NCBI GenBank assembly: GCA_036507955.1
Contig: DATCIH010000015.1
Coordinates: forward strand, 1-62,080
DNA from: DATCIH01 sp036507955
GTDB taxonomy: Bacteria > Bacillota > Clostridia > Clostridiales > Clostridiaceae
Direction of reading: 5' to 3'
Length of the DNA: 62,080 nucleotides
The notes under the pieces: generated by a model
The model's database searches: none
What the model saw: the letters and a program-made list of their open reading frames with translations, nothing else
Told to the model about the DNA's origin: nothing
Translations under genes and position numbers: made by a program
Shown here: one piece after another, positions 24,517 to 33,485 of the stretch
How the letters are laid out: every line of letters starts with the position of its first letter
How positions within the stretch are numbered: the stretch's first letter is position 1

Positions 24517-25447
24517 ATTTTGTGATATTGTAGGTATAGAGTTTCCTATAATACAGGGTGCAATGGCATGGATATCAGAAAGCTCCTTAGCCTCAGCAGT
24601 ATCAAATGCAGGAGGGCTAGGAATTATTGCAGCTGCAAATGCCCCAGTAGATTATATAAGAAATGAAATAAGAAAGACAAAGGAAAAAACTAATAAGCCT
24701 TTTGGAGTAAATATAATGCTTCTTTCAGATAATGCTGAAGAAGTTGCTCATATGGTATGTGAAGAGGGAGTTAAGGTAGTTACAACTGGTGCAGGAAGTC
24801 CAGGAAAATACATTGATATGTGGAAGTCTCACAATATTATTGTTATACCTGTAGTTGCCTCAGTGGCACTAGCAAAAAGGATGCAGAATTGTGGAGTTGA
24901 TGCTGTAATAGCCGAAGGATGTGAGTCTGGTGGACATATAGGGGAACTAACCACAATGACTTTGGTACCACAGGTGATTGACGGAGTGAAACTTCCAGTT
25001 ATAGCTGCAGGTGGAATAGGGGACGGACGGGGAGTTGCTGCAGCATTTATGCTTGGAGCTTGCGCTGTACAGGTTGGAACAAGATTTCTAGTTGCAAATG
25101 AATGTACGGTTCATGAAAATTATAAGAATAGAGTAATAAGAGCTAAGGATATGGATTCAGTTGTTACAGGAAGAGCTACAGGTCATCCTGTTAGAGTTTT
25201 AAGAAATAAGCTAACTAGGCAATTCCAACTTTTAGAGAAGGAATATTCAGATATGAGTAAGTTTGAAGAGCTTGGACGGGGATGTCTTCCTAGAGCTGCG
25301 GTTGAAGGCGATATAGATATGGGCTCAGTTATGGCAGGACAGATTGCTGGCCTAGTATGTAAACGTCAAAGCTCTAAAGAAATTATTGAAGAAATGTTTT
25401 TAGAAGCTAGGGATATTATACGAAAAATAAGGGAAGAAAGCATTTAA
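24503..25447 (+). CDS. fabK: Enoyl-ACP reductase II (FMN)
   Basis: It reduces trans-2-enoyl-ACP with NAD(P)H through FMN, the last step of each elongation cycle. The 314 residues have FPIIQGAMAWISE at the N-terminus, AEGCESGGHIGELTTM with the FabK histidine, and AAGGIGDGRGVAAAFMLGA. The true start is ATG 24503: AGGAGGG lies at 24491-24497 and the first residues are MLGSKFCDIVGIEFP. An upstream in-frame start would read deep into acpP. No FabI is present, so FabK should be the main enoyl reductase, which predicts triclosan tolerance. Confidence 0.93.
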   Translation: MLGSKFCDIVGIEFPIIQGAMAWISESSLASAVSNAGGLGIIAAANAPVDYIRNEIRKTKEKTNKPFGVNIMLLSDNAEEVAHMVCEEGVKVVTTGAGSPGKYIDMWKSHNIIVIPVVASVALAKRMQNCGVDAVIAEGCESGGHIGELTTMTLVPQVIDGVKLPVIAAGGIGDGRGVAAAFMLGACAVQVGTRFLVANECTVHENYKNRVIRAKDMDSVVTGRATGHPVRVLRNKLTRQFQLLEKEYSDMSKFEELGRGCLPRAAVEGDIDMGSVMAGQIAGLVCKRQSSKEIIEEMFLEARDIIRKIREESI

Positions 25448-25470
25448 TATGCTGGAGACAGGAGGGTTAG

Positions 25471-26415
25471 ATGGGCAAAATAGCATTTGTTTTTTCTGGT
25501 CAAGGAGCGCAGTACACTAAAATGGGATATGAACTTTATGAGAGGATACCTGAATCAAAAGAAGTATTTGATTTAGCAGATAAAACCTTAGGCTTTTCAG
25601 TAAGCAAATTATGCTTTGAAGGTGAAGACGAATTAAATAAAACTGAAAATACTCAAATAGCTGTGTTGACAGTTAGTATGGCAGCTCTGGTGGCAATAGA
25701 AAAAGCAGGAATTAAAGGTTCAATATCTGCAGGTTTAAGTCTTGGGGAATATTCCTCCTTGATTTATAGTAAAGCTTTAGCAATTGAGGACGGATTTAGA
25801 TTGGTAAGAGCTAGAGGGGAGATTATGTCCAAGGAAGTACCTCAGGGGGTAGGAGCGATGTCAGCTATACTGGGCTTATCAGAGGATAAGGTTTTGGAAA
25901 GCTGTACATATGGTTCTCAAGTAGGAATTGTTGAAGCAGCTAATTTTAATTGTCCTGGACAGGTGGTTATAGGTGGAGAGAAGGCAGCGGTTACTCTCGC
26001 AGGAGAAAAAGCTTTAGAGCTTGGAGCAAGGAAGGTAATAAGTCTCACCGTTAGTGGACCCTTTCATACCTCAATGCTTAAAGGAGCTGCGGATAAATTA
26101 GAACTGGAGCTTTTAAAGGTTAAATTTAGTACTCCAGTTACCCCTTACATAACTAATGTTACTGGAGATTATGTTACAGATGCTATCTGTATACCCTCCT
26201 TACTTAAAAGTCAGGTTATGACCGCTGTATTGTGGGAAAAAACCATTAGACGTATGGTAGAGGATGGAGTAGATACCTTTGTAGAGCTAGGACCAGGAAG
26301 AGTATTAAGTGGGTTCATAAAAAAGATTGATAGAAAGTTAATAACCTTAAATGTTGAAGATATAAAATCCCTTGAAAACACAATTGAAGTTTTAGGTGGT
26401 GAAAGTATATGTTAA
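25471..26415 (+). CDS. fabD: Malonyl-CoA:ACP transacylase
   Basis: It moves malonyl groups from CoA to ACP. The 314-residue acyltransferase fold opens with VFSGQGAQYTKMG. The nucleophilic serine is in AGLSLGEYSSL, where the usual GHSLGE histidine is replaced by leucine. The second catalytic histidine is in SGPFHTSML. The ATG has AGGAGGG upstream. The 3' end overlaps fabG by 7 nt. Confidence 0.93.
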   Translation: MGKIAFVFSGQGAQYTKMGYELYERIPESKEVFDLADKTLGFSVSKLCFEGEDELNKTENTQIAVLTVSMAALVAIEKAGIKGSISAGLSLGEYSSLIYSKALAIEDGFRLVRARGEIMSKEVPQGVGAMSAILGLSEDKVLESCTYGSQVGIVEAANFNCPGQVVIGGEKAAVTLAGEKALELGARKVISLTVSGPFHTSMLKGAADKLELELLKVKFSTPVTPYITNVTGDYVTDAICIPSLLKSQVMTAVLWEKTIRRMVEDGVDTFVELGPGRVLSGFIKKIDRKLITLNVEDIKSLENTIEVLGGESIC

Positions 26416-27149
26416 AAGGTAAGGCTGCCATAGTAACCGGCGCAGGAAGAGGTATAGGAAGAGCTATAGCTATAAAGCTAGCAGAACTTGGAGCAAACGT
26501 AGTTATAAATTACAGAAATAGCTCTAAGGAAGCAGAGGAGCTTGTAAAGGTTCTTGAAGAAAAGGGAGTAAAAGCTATTGCAGTAAAGGCTGATATAAGT
26601 ATTTTTTCAGAAGCACAAGACCTTGTTAAAAAGGCTTTAGAGGAGTTTGGACAAATAGATATATTAGTTAATAATGCTGGAATAACAAAGGATAATTTAA
26701 TATTAAGGATGAAGGAAGAAGATTTTGATCAGGTTATAAATACAAACTTAAAGGGAACCTTTAATTGTATAAAGCATGTTGCACCTGTAATGTTAAAACG
26801 AAAAAAGGGCAGAATAGTTAATGTAGCTTCTGTAGTTGGAATTGTAGGTAATGCAGGCCAGTCTAACTATGCCGCAGCAAAAGCGGGAGTAATAGGAATT
26901 ACAAAATCTATAGCTAAAGAGCTAGCATCTCGGGGAATAACAGTGAATGCAGTTGCTCCAGGCTATATTGAAACAGATATGACTTCTACCTTAAATGATA
27001 AGGTGAAGGACGCAATGCTTGGAAATATACCTTTAAGAAGGGCAGGAAAAGCTGAAGATGTAGCCAATCTTATAGCCTTTTTGGTTTCAGATGAGGCTTC
27101 ATATATAACGGGTCAAGTAATAGCAGTAGATGGCGGAATGGTGATGTAA
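26409..27149 (+). CDS. fabG: 3-oxoacyl-ACP reductase
   Basis: An NADPH-dependent short-chain dehydrogenase of 246 residues. The nucleotide loop is TGAGRGIGRAIA, NNAGITKDNL is present, and the Ser-Tyr-Lys triad is seen in VNVASVVG and SNYAAAKAG. The C-terminus ends in ITGQVIAVDGGMVM. The start lies inside the end of fabD (7-nt overlap), a sign of translational coupling. It performs the first reduction in the cycle. Confidence 0.95.
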   Translation: MLKGKAAIVTGAGRGIGRAIAIKLAELGANVVINYRNSSKEAEELVKVLEEKGVKAIAVKADISIFSEAQDLVKKALEEFGQIDILVNNAGITKDNLILRMKEEDFDQVINTNLKGTFNCIKHVAPVMLKRKKGRIVNVASVVGIVGNAGQSNYAAAKAGVIGITKSIAKELASRGITVNAVAPGYIETDMTSTLNDKVKDAMLGNIPLRRAGKAEDVANLIAFLVSDEASYITGQVIAVDGGMVM

Positions 27150-27167
27150 GGAGAAGGAGGAGTTTTT

Positions 27168-28409
27168 ATGAGTAATAGAGTTGTTATAACAGGTATGGGA
27201 GCAATTACTCCTATAGGAAATGATGTAGAGAGCTTTTGGGATGGGATAAAAAACGGCAAATGTGGTATAGATAAAATTACCCTTTTTGATACAGAAAATT
27301 ATAAGGCAAAGCTAGCAGCAGAGGTTAAAGATTTCGACCCCTCTCTTTATATGGACAAAAAAGAAACTAGAAGGATAGATAGATTTGGACAATTTGCGAT
27401 GGCTGCCTCCAAACAGGCTGTGGCTGATGCTAAGCTTGACTTAACTACTATGGATTTAGAAAGGCTTGGAGTTGTTATTGGCTCTGGTATTGGAGGCCTT
27501 GGAACTATTGAAAATGAATGTAAAAAGTTATTTGAAAAAGGGCCTAACAGGGTTTCACCTATGTTAATACCAATGATTATAACAAATATGGCAGCGGGAA
27601 ATGTTGCTATAGCTCTAGGAGCTAAGGGCGCATGTATTAATGTTGTTACAGCTTGTGCTACTGGCACAAACGCTATAGGTGATGCTTTTAGAATGCTACA
27701 ATATGGCACTTTAGATGTTATAGTGGCTGGGGGTTGCGAAGGGTCAATTACTCCTCTTGGAGTAGCAGGCTTTATTTCTTTAACAGCTCTATCAACTAGT
27801 ACGGATACTTTAAGAGCCTCCATACCCTTTGACAAAGAGCGAGGAGGGTTTATTATGGGGGAAGGTGCAGGAGTAGTTGTACTTGAAACCCTTGAATATG
27901 CACAAAATAGAGGAGCAAATATATTAGCTGAAATAGTAGGTTATGGATCTACCTGCGACGCTTATCATCAAACCTCACCTGCCCCAGGAGGAGAAGGTGG
28001 AGCTAGAGCTATGAAGCTTGCTCTTAAGGATGCAGGAATAAGCCCTGAGGAAGTATCCTACATAAATGCTCATGGGACCGGTACACTTTACAATGATAAA
28101 TTTGAAACACAAGCAATAAAAACTGTATTTGGTGACTATGCTTATAAGGTCCCCGTTAGCTCGACAAAATCCATGACTGGTCATCTACTCGGAGCAGCAG
28201 GAGGAATAGAAGCAATTGTATGCGTAAAATCTACTATGGAAGATTATGTTCCTCAAACTTTAGGACTAAAAGTTATGGACCCAGATTGTGATTTAGATTA
28301 TGTACCAAATGAGGGAAGAAATATAGAAGTTAATTATGCCATGTCTAATTCCCTAGGGTTTGGTGGCCATAATGCTACTATAGTTATTAAAAAATGGAAG
28401 AGAATCTAG
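27168..28409 (+). CDS. fabF: 3-oxoacyl-ACP synthase II
   Basis: The main elongation condensing enzyme, 413 residues of thiolase fold. The active cysteine lies in VTACATGTNAIGDA, and the two histidines are in NAHGTGTLYND and TGHLLGAAGG. The N-terminus has RVVITGMGAITPIGND and the C-terminus SNSLGFGGHNATIV. A strong GGAGAAGGAGG ribosome site precedes the ATG. Only FabF (no FabB) is seen, so it probably elongates saturated and any unsaturated intermediates. Confidence 0.95.
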   Translation: MSNRVVITGMGAITPIGNDVESFWDGIKNGKCGIDKITLFDTENYKAKLAAEVKDFDPSLYMDKKETRRIDRFGQFAMAASKQAVADAKLDLTTMDLERLGVVIGSGIGGLGTIENECKKLFEKGPNRVSPMLIPMIITNMAAGNVAIALGAKGACINVVTACATGTNAIGDAFRMLQYGTLDVIVAGGCEGSITPLGVAGFISLTALSTSTDTLRASIPFDKERGGFIMGEGAGVVVLETLEYAQNRGANILAEIVGYGSTCDAYHQTSPAPGGEGGARAMKLALKDAGISPEEVSYINAHGTGTLYNDKFETQAIKTVFGDYAYKVPVSSTKSMTGHLLGAAGGIEAIVCVKSTMEDYVPQTLGLKVMDPDCDLDYVPNEGRNIEVNYAMSNSLGFGGHNATIVIKKWKRI

Positions 28410-28419
28410 GAGGCGCCTT

Positions 28420-28866
28420 GTGGATATAAAAGATATTAAAGAACTAATTGATTCAATAAGCAAATCCCCTCTCACCTATTTTGAGGTTGAACATGAAGGC
28501 ATACATTTAACCATGAAAAAGGAAGCTATATACCATGCAGGGGAACCATTAACCTACAAGGAGGAGATAGTTCCAATAATAAGCATTGAAAAACCTATAG
28601 AGAAAGTACCAGATTATGGTACATTAATTTCTTCCCCTATAGTTGGAACAATTTATCTCTCAGCTTCCCCCACTCAACCTAACTTTGTTAATGTTGGGAG
28701 CATAATTAAAAAGGGTGAGGTACTTTGTATTATTGAGGCTATGAAGCTTATGAATGAAATTGAAGCAGAAATAAGTGGAACTATTATCGAGATTTTAGTG
28801 ACGAATGAGCAAATGGTAGAGTTTGGTCAGCCAATATATAGAGTTGCACCTTTGGAGGAAAAATAA
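28420..28866 (+). CDS. accB: Biotin carboxyl carrier protein of acetyl-CoA carboxylase
   Basis: A 148-residue subunit. The N-terminal helical part is followed by a linker and the C-terminal biotinyl domain with the attachment site EAMKLMNE. The start is GTG at 28420, which follows TAGGAGG closely; the neighbouring TTG at 28418 would hit a stop at once. The gene's last base overlaps the fabZ start codon. It works with AccC (carboxylation of biotin) and AccDA (transfer to acetyl-CoA). Confidence 0.93.
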   Translation: MDIKDIKELIDSISKSPLTYFEVEHEGIHLTMKKEAIYHAGEPLTYKEEIVPIISIEKPIEKVPDYGTLISSPIVGTIYLSASPTQPNFVNVGSIIKKGEVLCIIEAMKLMNEIEAEISGTIIEILVTNEQMVEFGQPIYRVAPLEEK

Positions 28867-29288
28867 TGCTTAATGTTAAGGAAATTATGGAGATAATACC
28901 CCATAGATACCCTTTTTTATTAATAGATAAAATCGAAACTCTGGAGCCAGGGGTAAGAGCGGTGGGTTATAAAAATGTAACCTTTAATGAGTATTTCTTT
29001 CAAGGTCATTTTCCTGCAGAACCAGTAATGCCTGGGGTCCTAATTATAGAAGCCTTAGCACAGGTTGGAGCAGTTTCTATGCTAAGCATTGAGGAATATA
29101 AAGGAAAGACCGGATATTTCACAGGAATTGATAAAGCAAAGTTTAGAAAAAAAGTTGTTCCTGGGGATACCTTAAGATTAGAGGTAGAAATAATAAAAAG
29201 AAGAGGACCTATAGGTATTGGAAAAGCAATAGCCTATGTAGGAGATAAAAAGGTTGCGGAAGCGGAACTATCCTTTGCTATAGGATAG
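28866..29288 (+). CDS. fabZ: 3-hydroxyacyl-ACP dehydratase
   Basis: A hot-dog-fold dehydratase of 140 residues. The catalytic histidine/glutamate helix is seen in FQGHFPAEPVMPGVLIIEAL. The N-terminal IMEIIPHRYPFLLID is also characteristic. It removes water from 3-hydroxyacyl-ACP before FabK. Its ATG shares a base with the accB stop (TAATG). No FabA or FabM is in the operon, so unsaturated fatty-acid synthesis, if present, must use something else. Confidence 0.95.
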   Translation: MLNVKEIMEIIPHRYPFLLIDKIETLEPGVRAVGYKNVTFNEYFFQGHFPAEPVMPGVLIIEALAQVGAVSMLSIEEYKGKTGYFTGIDKAKFRKKVVPGDTLRLEVEIIKRRGPIGIGKAIAYVGDKKVAEAELSFAIG

Positions 29289-29312
29289 GTTTATAATAAG
29301 GAGGGCTACAAG

Positions 29313-30662
29313 ATGTTTAAAAAGATTTTAATAGCTAACAGAGGCGAGATTGCTGTAAGGGTTATTAGAGCCTGTAGAGAAATGGGGATAGAGAGCGTAG
29401 CTGTATATTCACAAATCGATGAGGAGGCCCTTCACACCCAGCTAGCAGATGAAGCAGTATGTATAGGACCAGCTAAAATAAAAGATAGCTATTTAAATAT
29501 GCAAAATATAATAAGTGCAACAGTACTCACAGGGGCAGAAGCTATTCATCCTGGCTTTGGATTTTTGTCGGAAAATAGTAAGTTTGCTACCATGTGCAGC
29601 GAGTGCAATATTACTTTCATAGGCCCAGATGGTGATATGATCGAAAATATGGGCAATAAGTCAAAGGCCAAAGAGATAATGAAAAAAGCAGGTGTCCCCG
29701 TAGTACCAGGCTCAGATGGAAGTGTAGAGAACTCTGAGGTTGCTTTAAGGCTTGCAAATGAGATAGGGTACCCTGTTATGATAAAAGCCTCTGCAGGTGG
29801 GGGTGGACGAGGGATCAGAATCATAAGTAATGAGGGTGAAATGGTTAACGCCTTTGAAACTGCTAAGGCAGAAGCCTTAGGAGCCTTCGGTGATGATACA
29901 ATGTATCTAGAAAAATACATAGAAGAACCAAGACATATTGAATTTCAAATACTTGGTGACAGCTTTGGTAATATAGTTTACTTAGGAGAAAGAGATTGCT
30001 CTATACAAAGAAGACATCAGAAGCTTCTTGAAGAGGCTCCATCCATAGCTATGACTGATGAACTTAGAAAAAAGATGGGAGATGTTGCTGTTAAAGCAGC
30101 TAGAGCTGTAAACTATAAAAACGCCGGAACAGTAGAATTCTTATTAGATAAAAAAGGCGATTTTTACTTTATGGAGATGAATACAAGAATCCAGGTGGAA
30201 CATCCTATAACTGAGATGGTTACAGGCATTGACCTAGTAAAGGAACAAATAAAAATTGCAGCTGGAGAAAAACTTTCAGTAACCCAGGAGGACATAAAAA
30301 TTACAGGTCATGCTATAGAATGCAGGATAAATGCAGAGGATACAGATAAAGGCTTCAGACCATCTCCAGGTAGGATTGATAGATTGATTGTTCCAGGGGG
30401 ACCAGGTATAAGAATAGATAGTGCAGTTTATAGTGGCTACACTATACCACCTAATTATGATTCCATGATTGCCAAGATAATAGCTTATGGTAAAGATAGG
30501 GAAGAAGCTATAAGTAAGATGAAAAGGGCTCTTAGCGAATTTGTAGTAGAAGGTACTATTACAAATATTGATTTTCAACTAGATATATTAAATAATCAAG
30601 CCTTCATTAAGGGAAATGTTGATACTAGCTTTATAAATAAAGAATTTGGTATCAAATGTTAA
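29313..30662 (+). CDS. accC: Biotin carboxylase of acetyl-CoA carboxylase
   Basis: An ATP-grasp enzyme of 449 residues that carboxylates biotin on AccB. The N-terminus is KILIANRGEIAVRVIRACRE. The glycine-rich ATP loop is KASAGGGGRGIRI, and the catalytic region has FMEMNTRIQVEHPITEMVTG. The C-terminal biotin-carboxylase domain carries CRINAEDTDKGFRPSPG. Start ATG with AAGGAGGG upstream. Length and motifs are those of stand-alone AccC, not of pyruvate carboxylase. Confidence 0.95.
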   Translation: MFKKILIANRGEIAVRVIRACREMGIESVAVYSQIDEEALHTQLADEAVCIGPAKIKDSYLNMQNIISATVLTGAEAIHPGFGFLSENSKFATMCSECNITFIGPDGDMIENMGNKSKAKEIMKKAGVPVVPGSDGSVENSEVALRLANEIGYPVMIKASAGGGGRGIRIISNEGEMVNAFETAKAEALGAFGDDTMYLEKYIEEPRHIEFQILGDSFGNIVYLGERDCSIQRRHQKLLEEAPSIAMTDELRKKMGDVAVKAARAVNYKNAGTVEFLLDKKGDFYFMEMNTRIQVEHPITEMVTGIDLVKEQIKIAAGEKLSVTQEDIKITGHAIECRINAEDTDKGFRPSPGRIDRLIVPGGPGIRIDSAVYSGYTIPPNYDSMIAKIIAYGKDREEAISKMKRALSEFVVEGTITNIDFQLDILNNQAFIKGNVDTSFINKEFGIKC

Positions 30663-30687
30663 TTTTTATTAGGAATGGTGGAACAAG

Positions 30688-31560
30688 ATGCTGAATGGAC
30701 TATTTAAGAAAACTAAATATATCACTGTAGCTCCAAATAAAATTAATACGGAAGAAATTGAAGTTCAAAAGCCTAATATACCTAATGGTATGTGGGTTAA
30801 ATGTCATAGTTGTGGTCAAATTTTATATTGGAAGGATTTGGAGGAAAACCATCTTACCTGTCAATATTGCAAGGTTCATTTTCGAGTAAATTCTAGGGAT
30901 AGAATTGCTTCTATAGTTGATGAAGATAGCTTTATAGAGCTTGATGAAAAGCTTTCTAGCAAAAATCCATTAGCATTTCCTGGCTATGATGAAAAGGTAA
31001 AAGGACTTCAAGAGGAAACAGGATTAATTGAAGCTGTTGTATGTGGTATAGCTAAAATAGATGATATTGATATAGTAATAGCAGTTATGGATAGTAGATT
31101 TATTATGGCAAGTATGGGTTCAGCTGTTGGAGAAAAGATTACAAGGGCAGTTGAAATGGCAACTGAAAAGAGAGTGCCTATAATAATATTTACAGCATCT
31201 AGTGGAGCAAGAATGCAAGAAGGAATGTATTCTTTAATGCAGATGGCAAAAACAAGTGCTGCTTTAGGAAGACATAATCAGGAGGGACTATTATATATCG
31301 CTGTCCTCACAGACCCAACTACCGGTGGTGTTACTGCTAGTTTTGCAATGCTTGGAGATATAATTCTTGCAGAACCAGGAACACTGATTGGCTTTGCAGG
31401 TAAGAGAGTTATTGAACAGACAATAAAGCAAAAGCTTCCAGATGGTTTTCAAAGAGCTGAATTTCTTTTGAAGCATGGTTTTATTGATGCTATTATTGAA
31501 AGAAAGGATTTGAAAGCAACTCTTGGTGAAATTTTAAAGCTTCATAGGGGGGTGAACTGA
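30688..31560 (+). CDS. accD: Acetyl-CoA carboxylase carboxyltransferase subunit beta
   Basis: A 290-residue crotonase-fold subunit. A zinc ribbon lies near the N-terminus (CHSCGQ and CQYCKV). The carboxyltransferase core includes FTASSGARMQEGMYSLMQMA and TDPTTGGVTASFAMLGD, followed by GFAGKRVIEQTI. It forms an alpha2-beta2 enzyme with AccA, which starts at the accD stop (TGATG overlap). The product is malonyl-CoA. Confidence 0.95.
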   Translation: MLNGLFKKTKYITVAPNKINTEEIEVQKPNIPNGMWVKCHSCGQILYWKDLEENHLTCQYCKVHFRVNSRDRIASIVDEDSFIELDEKLSSKNPLAFPGYDEKVKGLQEETGLIEAVVCGIAKIDDIDIVIAVMDSRFIMASMGSAVGEKITRAVEMATEKRVPIIIFTASSGARMQEGMYSLMQMAKTSAALGRHNQEGLLYIAVLTDPTTGGVTASFAMLGDIILAEPGTLIGFAGKRVIEQTIKQKLPDGFQRAEFLLKHGFIDAIIERKDLKATLGEILKLHRGVN

Positions 31561-32510
31561 TGGCTCTATTAGAATTTGAAAAAGGGATTGATCAGTTAAG
31601 TAGAAAAATCGAAGATTTAAAAAGCTTCTCAATGGAACAGGATGTGGACTTATCTCAGGAGATTACTAAAATGGAAGCTAAGCTTGAAAAGCTTAAGGTG
31701 GAAATATACACCAATTTGACTCCTTGGGATAAAATATCCATTGCAAGATTACTTATTAGGCCTACATCTTTAGATTACATTAAAAATGTGTTTGAAGATT
31801 TTATTGAATTTCATGGTGATAGATGTTTTGGTGATGATGCTTCCATAGTAGGAGGTATAGCTCGCCTTAATGATTTACCAGTGACCGTTATTGGTATACA
31901 AAAGGGTAAAAGCACAAAGGAAAATATAGAGAGGAATTTCGGACAACCTAATCCAGAGGGCTATAGGAAGGCTTTAAGGCTTATGAAACAGGCAGAAAAG
32001 TTTAAGAGACCTGTTATATGCTTTATAGATACTCCAGGTGCCTTTTGTGGCCAGGAGGCTGAAGAAAGAGGCATAGGAGAAGCTATTGCTACAAATCTAA
32101 TGGCCATGTCAACTCTTAAGACACCAATAATATCAATATTTATTGGTGAAGGGGGAAGTGGCGGAGCACTTGCCTTAGCTGTAGCTGATCAGGTTTGGAT
32201 GCTGGAGCATTCGGTGTATTCAATTTTATCCCCTGAGGGCTTTGCCAGTATATTGTGGAAAGATGCAACTCGTGCAAAAGAGGCTGCAGAGGTAATGAAG
32301 ATAACATCCGCAGACCTTAAAGGCTTTGGCATAATTGATAAAATATTAGAGGAGCCTTTAGGTGGAGCACATAAAAATCCAGAGCTTATGATAAAAACAG
32401 TTAAGGATGCTTTAGTAGAAAATATTTATTCTCTTTTAAATTATAGAATTGAAGATCTTCTAAACAATAGATATAAGAAATTCAGACAAATGGGCGAATT
32501 TATAGAATAG
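31560..32510 (+). CDS. accA: Acetyl-CoA carboxylase carboxyltransferase subunit alpha
   Basis: A 316-residue subunit, slightly short of the family norm but complete. The N-terminal coiled segment (LEFEKGIDQLSRKIEDLK) precedes the crotonase core with FIDTPGAFCGQEAEERG and FIGEGGSGGALALAVAD. The ATG overlaps the accD stop. It is the last gene of the fatty-acid operon. A long terminator-like hairpin follows 42 bp after its stop. Confidence 0.95.
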   Translation: MALLEFEKGIDQLSRKIEDLKSFSMEQDVDLSQEITKMEAKLEKLKVEIYTNLTPWDKISIARLLIRPTSLDYIKNVFEDFIEFHGDRCFGDDASIVGGIARLNDLPVTVIGIQKGKSTKENIERNFGQPNPEGYRKALRLMKQAEKFKRPVICFIDTPGAFCGQEAEERGIGEAIATNLMAMSTLKTPIISIFIGEGGSGGALALAVADQVWMLEHSVYSILSPEGFASILWKDATRAKEAAEVMKITSADLKGFGIIDKILEEPLGGAHKNPELMIKTVKDALVENIYSLLNYRIEDLLNNRYKKFRQMGEFIE

Positions 32511-32552
32511 ATTTAACTAATAAATATAATACCGAGGGAAAAATAATACGAT

Positions 32553-32623
32553 AAGCCAACACTTCCGATCTAATATTAACAGGGACATACCTGCAGCTTC
32601 TAGATCGTCAGTGTTGGCTTTTT
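32553..32623 (+). terminator. Terminator of the fatty-acid operon, with long loop
   Basis: Arms AAGCCAACACT (32553-32563) and AGTGTTGGCTT (32610-32620) form an 11-bp stem followed by a T-run. An inner stem GATCTA/TAGATC (32567-32572 and 32601-32606) extends it. The loop between contains the left arm of REP-like copy B. The loop is unusually long for a terminator, which suggests later insertion or an alternative fold. Confidence 0.65.
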
Positions 32624-32680
32624 CGTTATGTAGAGATTATCGCTAAAGAGTGTGTTTTCGGGGCAGCAGGTGTGTCCCTG
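32580..32680. repeat. REP-like element copy B with inverted arms
   Basis: Left arm CAGGGACATACCTGC (32580-32594) and right arm GCAGGTGTGTCCCTG (32666-32680). The right arm is identical to that of copy A, and the left arm differs by one base. The total length is 101 bp versus 100 bp in copy A. The left arm sits inside the operon terminator loop. The right arm abuts a fragment resembling a Uma2-family gene. The rest of 32511-32798 holds only this and the terminator. Confidence 0.6.
32631..32665 (+). pseudogene. Fragment of a coiled-coil/Uma2 gene junction
   Basis: The 24 nt at 32631-32654 match 33074-33097 at 22 positions. In one frame they spell RDYR-stop, the end of the coiled-coil gene at 32799. 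In another they continue as KECVFGA, like the start of a Uma2 domain. The fragment is cut by the right arm of repeat copy B. It looks like the relic of a second copy of the 32799-33354 pair. Confidence 0.45.
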
Positions 32681-32798
32681 AATGAATCAGCTGTATTTCG
32701 AGAATAGAAGAATAGCTAATAAATTTAGTTTCGAGATCATAATAAAGTAATGAAGATAATTCATTGATATGATATAATATTTTAAGGCGGTGAGATAG

Positions 32799-33089
32799 TT
32801 GGACAATGAGAAATTATTTGAATTCATGGAAAAAATATATTCAGAATTGCAGACAACTAATTCAAAAATAGATGGCATTGATAATCGTTTGGTAGGGCTT
32901 GAAGGAGAAGTTAAAAAAAATTCTATAAAGCTTGAAGTGATTGTTGGTAAAGTTGATACTATTACGGAAATACAAGAGAGTCACATGAAGCAAAATGAGA
33001 GAAATCACATTGAAATGGTTGAAATGTTTAATGATAAAATAGATTTAACGCAGAGTGCGGTAAAAAAACTAAGTAGAGATTATCGTTAA
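32799..33089 (+). CDS. Small coiled-coil protein, unknown function
   Basis: A 96-residue, highly charged protein. Heptad-like patterning is strong (IYSELQTTNSKIDGIDNRLV, then KNSIKLEVIVGKVDTITEIQ), so a parallel coiled coil is likely. No signal or membrane span is seen. The start is TTG at 32799 with GGCGGTGAG closely upstream. Similar short coiled-coil proteins occur in clostridia, but I know no function for them. It is followed at once by a broken Uma2-family frame, and an upstream relic (32631-32665) shows that the pair was once duplicated. Confidence 0.6.
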   Translation: MDNEKLFEFMEKIYSELQTTNSKIDGIDNRLVGLEGEVKKNSIKLEVIVGKVDTITEIQESHMKQNERNHIEMVEMFNDKIDLTQSAVKKLSRDYR

Positions 33090-33354
33090 ACAGTGTGAGC
33101 CTTTTATTGCACCTTTTGATATAATATTATCAAATGAAAAGCAAAGATCAAAGAACAAAGTGATACCTGATATTTCAGTGATATGCGATAAAATAGGGTT
33201 AAATGATAATAATTATGTTGAAGTGCCAACCTTAATTATAGAAATTTTATCTCCTTCAACAGCTTGGATTGATATAAGCAAGAAATTAGAGCTATATCAA
33301 AATTTTGGTGTAATGGAATATTGGATTATATCACCTAAACTCTTATTTTCATGA
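33088..33354 (+). pseudogene. Uma2-family (DUF820) nuclease remnant
   Basis: An open frame with no fitting start reads CEPFIAPFDIILSNEKQRSK, then PDISVICDKIGLNDNNYVEV and LIIEILSPSTAWIDISKKLE, LYQNFGVMEYWIISPK, then stop. This is the middle of the PD-(D/E)XK Uma2 fold, including the catalytic-type PD and EILSPS segments. The N-terminal ~50 residues and the C-terminal strand are missing. It follows the coiled-coil gene with no gap. Uma2 proteins are common, often multicopy, and of unclear role. Here the gene is a dead fragment. Confidence 0.75.
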
Positions 33355-33485
33355 AATATAATCTATTAAAGCTTTCTAACTGCCAATAAAGTTCCTTTTT
33401 TATTTGGAGAACTATACACTTTAGAATACCCTTGAGTCACAAGATAAGAAAAATACGTCTTAATATGAACTAATACTCGTTTTCA

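Noticed and set aside
27347..27835. 162-codon open frame on the minus strand inside fabF
   Set aside because: It is antisense to well-conserved FabF sequence and shows no independent coding signs.
33112..33134. TTTGATA...TATCAAA palindrome resembling a FabT box
   Set aside because: The spacing is too long for the TTTGA-N3-TCAAA box, and it lies in the Uma2 remnant, not in a promoter.
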